Below are positions 4,972-7,561 of a DNA stretch of 7,561 bases, piece by piece. The translations under genes and the position numbers were made by a program. Every line of letters begins with the position of its first letter. Positions within the stretch are counted from its first letter, which is position 1. Origin of the DNA: Olsenella_L sp051876355 (lineage in GTDB: Bacteria; Actinomycetota; Coriobacteriia; Coriobacteriales; Atopobiaceae); contig JBJEHU010000041.1 in assembly GCA_051876355.1 (NCBI GenBank), positions 1 to 7,561 on the forward strand, read 5' to 3'. The notes under the pieces were generated by a model, which saw only the letters and a program-made list of their open reading frames with translations, had not been told where the DNA came from and did not search any database.

Positions 4972-7062
4972 TTACACGTAGAAGAGCATCTTGTTGTAGG
5001 AGGGAACCGGCCAGTACTCGTGGCTGCAGATCTTCTCCATTGCGTCGACATCGCCCCTGAGCTTTGCCATTGCAGGGATGACCTGGTCGCGATAGCCATC
5101 GTCCTCGGCCTGGATGTCATCCTCGGCCTTGACGGCGGCGTTCGTCTTCTCGAGCGCGTCGACGTCGGTCATGATCGCGTTGATGCCGTCAGTGAGCGTC
5201 TGGACGAGCTTCTTCTCGCCCTCGGCGTCGATGCCGATGGCATCCTTCGTAGCGACGGTCTGCGCGATGTCGCCCGAGTAGTCGGACAGTGCCGGCAGGT
5301 ACATGTGCCTTGTCATGTACACCATCGTATTGACCTCGATGTTCAGCAGCTTTGCATACTGCTCGGCCTTCGCGATGTAGCGTGCATGGATCTCGGAGTC
5401 GGAGAGGACGCCGTACTTCTGGAAGAAGGCGATGTTCTCCGGCTTGATGAGGGCAGGAAGCGCATCCGGCGTGGACTTGAGGTTCGGAAGGCCGCGGCGT
5501 GCTGCCTCCTCCTCCCACTCCTCGGAGTATCCATTGCCATCGAAGAGGATGCGCTGGTGGTCGCGGAACGTGTGGCGCACGAAGCGCATAGCGACAGTCG
5601 TGAAGTCCTCATCGGAACGCTCTGCGACGTAGTCGACGAAGCGCTCGCACTGCTCTGCGACAGCGGTGTTGAGGACGACATTCGGGTCGGACAGGTTCTG
5701 CTGGCTGCCGCACATGCGGAACTCGAACTTGTTGCCGGTGAAGGCAAACGGGGACGTGCGGTTTCTGTCCGTGTTGTCGCGCAGGACGTTCGGCAGTGCC
5801 GGGACGCCGAGGTCCATGACCTCGCGGCCGTGGTTCTCCGGCTCCTCCTTCTTGATGAGGGCCTCGACGATCGGGGTCAGGGCATCGCCCAGGAAGACGG
5901 AGATGATTGCTGGAGGCGCCTCGTTCGCGCCGAGACGGTGGTCGTTGCCCGCCGAAGCGACAGAGAGACGGAGCAGGTCTGCGTGGGTATCGACGGCTGC
6001 GACGAGGCAGGCCAGGAAGACGAGGAACTGGAGGTTGTCCTTCGGATCGTCGCCCGGCTCGAGCAGGTTCTTGTTGTCTGCGCAGACGGACCAGTTGTTG
6101 TGCTTGCCGGAGCCGTTGACATAGTCGAACGGCTTCTCGTGCTGCAGGCACACGAGACCATGGTGGGATGCGAGCAGGCGCATCTTCTCCATCGTGATCA
6201 GGTTGTCGTCGATTGCAAGGGAGCCGCGCTCGAAGATAGGAGCAAGCTCATGCTGGCACGGGGCAACCTCGTTGTGCTTCGTCTTGGCCGGGATGCCGAG
6301 CTTCCAGAGCTCGTCGTCGAGCTCCTTCATGAAGTTGTTCACGGTCGGACGGATGGAGCCGAAGTAGTGCTCCTCGAGCTCCTGGCCCTTTGCCGGCTCG
6401 CAGCCAAAGAGTGTGCGGCCCGTGAGGATGAGGTCCGGACGCTGCTTGTAGTCGTCCTCCTTGATCAGGAAGTACTCCTGCTCAGGGCCGACGGTCGTGA
6501 AGACGCGGTGCGGATTCTGGCCGAAGAGGGCAAGCACGCGCTTTGCCTGCTTCTCGAGTGCGACCTCGGAACGCAGAAGCGGCGTCTTCTTGTCGAGAGC
6601 CTCGCCCGTGTAGGAGATGAAGGCTGTCGGGATGCAGAGTACCTCGTCCTTGATGAAGGCAGGAGACGTCGGATCCCAGACCGTGTAGCCGCGGGCCTCG
6701 AACGTGGCACGAAGGCCGCCCGACGGGAAGCTCGATGCATCCGGCTCGCCCTGGACAAGCTCCTTGCCGCTGAAGGCCATGAGCACGGTGCCGTCTTCAC
6801 GCGGGTTGATGAACGAGTCATGCTTCTCGGACGTGATGCCCGTGAGCGGCTGGAACCAGTGCGTGTAGTGGGTCGCGCCATGCTCGAGCGCCCACTCCTT
6901 CATCGCATGGGCAACCTCGTTCGCGATATCGATGTCCAGAGGATCGCCATTCTTGATGACGGTCTGCAGCTTCTTGTAGGTCGGCTTCGATAGCCGCTCC
7001 TGCATGTCAGCATCGGTAAAGAGCAGACTGCCATACTCTGCTGTTACCTTGTCTGTTGCCAT
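4972..7062 (-). CDS. glnN: Glutamine synthetase type III
   Basis: GlnN makes glutamine from glutamate, ammonium and ATP, the key step of ammonium assimilation. The 696-residue length is typical of type III enzymes (about 700), far longer than type I (about 450-470). Visible catalytic elements are GPEQEYF (Glu194, Glu196), NEVAPCQHE (Glu265, Glu272), the type III block EKPFDYVNGSGKHNNWS with His321, GNDHRLGANEAP (Arg376), and EFRMCGS (Glu447, Arg449). The C-terminal end HEYWPVPSYNKMLFYV is also characteristic of the family. Type III enzymes form double hexameric rings and lack the adenylylation control of type I. The ATG at 7062 is chosen because GAGAGG (plus 7073-7068) lies 5 nt upstream. An in-frame TTG at 7113 would add 17 residues that read through this site and a leader hairpin. 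The gene appears to be monocistronic. Confidence 0.96.
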   Translation of the reverse strand: MATDKVTAEYGSLLFTDADMQERLSKPTYKKLQTVIKNGDPLDIDIANEVAHAMKEWALEHGATHYTHWFQPLTGITSEKHDSFINPREDGTVLMAFSGKELVQGEPDASSFPSGGLRATFEARGYTVWDPTSPAFIKDEVLCIPTAFISYTGEALDKKTPLLRSEVALEKQAKRVLALFGQNPHRVFTTVGPEQEYFLIKEDDYKQRPDLILTGRTLFGCEPAKGQELEEHYFGSIRPTVNNFMKELDDELWKLGIPAKTKHNEVAPCQHELAPIFERGSLAIDDNLITMEKMRLLASHHGLVCLQHEKPFDYVNGSGKHNNWSVCADNKNLLEPGDDPKDNLQFLVFLACLVAAVDTHADLLRLSVASAGNDHRLGANEAPPAIISVFLGDALTPIVEALIKKEEPENHGREVMDLGVPALPNVLRDNTDRNRTSPFAFTGNKFEFRMCGSQQNLSDPNVVLNTAVAEQCERFVDYVAERSDEDFTTVAMRFVRHTFRDHQRILFDGNGYSEEWEEEAARRGLPNLKSTPDALPALIKPENIAFFQKYGVLSDSEIHARYIAKAEQYAKLLNIEVNTMVYMTRHMYLPALSDYSGDIAQTVATKDAIGIDAEGEKKLVQTLTDGINAIMTDVDALEKTNAAVKAEDDIQAEDDGYRDQVIPAMAKLRGDVDAMEKICSHEYWPVPSYNKMLFYV

Positions 7063-7106
7063 GTACGCCTCTCTCCCTTGAGCAAGTGGTACGTATCTGG
7101 TAGGCG

Positions 7107-7127
7107 GATGCAACCGGCGGCTGCATC
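7107..7127 (-). promoter_or_regulatory. Hairpin in the glnN leader
   Basis: On the minus strand GATGCAGCC pairs with GGTTGCATC (nine pairs, one G-U) around the triloop GCC. It ends 44 bases before the glnN ATG, with no T run. If transcription starts upstream of it, it would lie in the 5' leader and could affect mRNA stability or translation. Confidence 0.45.
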
Positions 7128-7154
7128 TGATGGTTCAAAGACTACCGCCACATT

Positions 7155-7181
7155 GTTTCATCAAATGTTTTCTCATGTTTC
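7155..7181 (-). promoter_or_regulatory. Phased GAAAC-like repeats upstream of glnN (candidate regulator site)
   Basis: On the minus strand three boxes occur: GAAAC (7181-7177), AAAAC (7171-7167) and GAAAC (7159-7155). They start 10 and 12 bases apart, close to one helical turn, and each is followed by AT or AAT. Actinobacterial GlnR sites are described as GAAAC and GTNAC half-sites separated by about six bases, giving 11-bp phasing. The GTNAC partners are not clear here. The site is about 95-120 bases before the glnN ATG. A nitrogen-control role is an inference from position and pattern. Confidence 0.3.
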
Positions 7182-7257
7182 CCACAGATAAAAGATTGCA
7201 GACCAGCACAAGACGCGACCTGCAGCCCGCCTGAAAGAAGGATGGCCATGCTCTGCG

Positions 7258-7296
7258 CTGGCATTTCTAGCCAGTCCAGACGAGTCCTTCGTCCGG
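7258..7296 (-). repeat. Two adjacent hairpins far upstream of glnN
   Basis: On the minus strand CCGGACGA (7296-7289) pairs with TCGTCTGG (7283-7276), eight pairs including one G-U, around AGGAC. One base later CTGGC (7274-7270) pairs with GCCAG (7262-7258) around a 7-nt loop. No strong T run follows. They might be the 3'-end structures of a gene entering from the right, or part of a structured leader. Confidence 0.35.
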
Positions 7297-7452
7297 CCTT
7301 TCCCTCTCTTCTGGATGCGTCACCCCTTCATCCATATCAATGCTGCACAGAGATAAAGAAAGAAATGGCTGAGTACTTCAAGCATAGCCAGACCCTATGA
7401 ACGGCAGGCTGTCTGGGCCATTAATCGCTCTTCCTGACTATGCCGCAAGTAC

Positions 7453-7561
7453 CTAGCCATTAAGAAAGATTGTCCCACTTGTTTCGGATTCGCTCATCCA
7501 TTTACCGGGTGAGTTGAATTCCAAATAGCAACAGTCGTTGCGTTCTGTCCTGCAGCCAGAA
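7453..7561 (-). CDS. Possible C-terminal end of a gene entering from the right edge
   Basis: A minus-strand frame is open from the window edge for 35 codons and ends at TAG (7455-7453). It reads in part NDCCYLEFNSPGKWMSESET, then SGTIFLNG at the end, with ordinary-looking codons. No family can be assigned from so short a piece. It could be the 3' end of a real gene, a remnant of a mobile element, or a chance open frame, since 35 codons without a stop is not rare. The sequence beyond the edge decides. Confidence 0.25.
   Translation of the reverse strand, partial: SGCRTERNDCCYLEFNSPGKWMSESETSGTIFLNG

Larger units (their letters stand above)
7063..7452. other. Long non-coding upstream region of glnN
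   Basis: This stretch of about 390 bases is visibly less GC-rich than the genes. It holds the glnN ribosome binding site, three hairpins and a cluster of GAAAC-like repeats, listed separately. A weak promoter pair on the minus strand, TTGTGC (7211-7206) and TATCTG (7190-7185), has a 15-nt spacer, too short to be convincing. I found no tRNA, RNase P, SRP RNA or recognisable riboswitch. A 52-codon plus-strand frame (7242-7400) is present but unconvincing. Confidence 0.6.

Noticed and set aside
4744..6993. 749-codon open frame on the plus strand opposite glnN
   Set aside because: Lies wholly antisense to a clear GlnN gene and the start of polA. It is rich in Arg, Leu, Val and Glu, as expected from reading GC-rich codons backwards, and shows no domain or good ribosome binding site.
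7063..7113. Longer GlnN start at TTG 7113
   Set aside because: The 17 added residues translate the leader hairpin and the ribosome binding site; ATG 7062 has a well-placed GAGAGG and gives the usual N-terminus.
7128..7150. GGTTCAAAGACTACC as a tRNA T-arm
   Set aside because: The stem bases do not pair as a 5-bp T-stem with a 7-nt loop, and no anticodon or acceptor arm is present nearby.
7242..7400. 52-codon plus-strand frame (ATG at 7242 or 7248) preceded by AGAAGG
   Set aside because: It runs through the two hairpins, its composition is unremarkable, no motif or membrane segment is seen, and a frame of this length is expected by chance. Conservation in relatives would revive it.
7397..7456. 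19-codon frame overlapping the previous one by ATGA
   Set aside because: Too short and without supporting evidence; the overlap is probably chance.

Overview
This window comes from a high-GC bacterium, most likely an actinobacterium and probably of the class Coriobacteriia (Olsenella/Atopobium-like). That placement is an inference from the GC-rich codon use, strong GGAGG-type ribosome binding sites, a DNA polymerase I with a degenerate proofreading domain, and a type III glutamine synthetase. No rRNA, tRNA, CRISPR array or complete mobile element was found.

Layout from left to right: (1) positions 1-264 are a spacer holding two small inverted repeats and a possible broken reading frame on the minus strand. 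(2) Positions 265-1053, plus strand, encode a HAD-superfamily hydrolase. (3) Positions 1050-1424, minus strand, encode a small membrane-anchored protein with a heavy-metal-associated (HMA) domain. Its stop codon shares a CTAG with the HAD stop. Upstream of it is a promoter whose spacer is an ACCCCTAAGGGGT palindrome, the hallmark of CsoR/RcnR-type copper operators. (4) Positions 1523-1547 hold a terminator for the next unit. (5) Positions 1573-4820, minus strand, are a two-gene operon, polA followed by rnhA (RNase HI), separated by 5 nt. (6) Positions 4908-4969 hold two tandem hairpins just downstream of the glutamine synthetase gene. (7) Positions 4972-7062, minus strand, encode glutamine synthetase type III (GlnN). 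(8) Positions 7063-7561 are a long, less GC-rich upstream region with three hairpins, a run of phased GAAAC-like repeats, and the possible end of another minus-strand frame entering from the right edge.

Functionally, polA and rnhA fit together: Pol I removes and replaces primer RNA/DNA, while RNase HI removes RNA from hybrids. GlnN is a separate unit for ammonium assimilation. The HMA gene looks like a stand-alone copper-responsive gene; neither a CsoR repressor nor a copper ATPase lies in the window.

The region is mostly housekeeping. The points most worth checking are the copper-operator/HMA module, the possible nitrogen-control repeats upstream of glnN, and the two partial frames at the edges. 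I see no convincing undescribed defence, conflict or mobile system.
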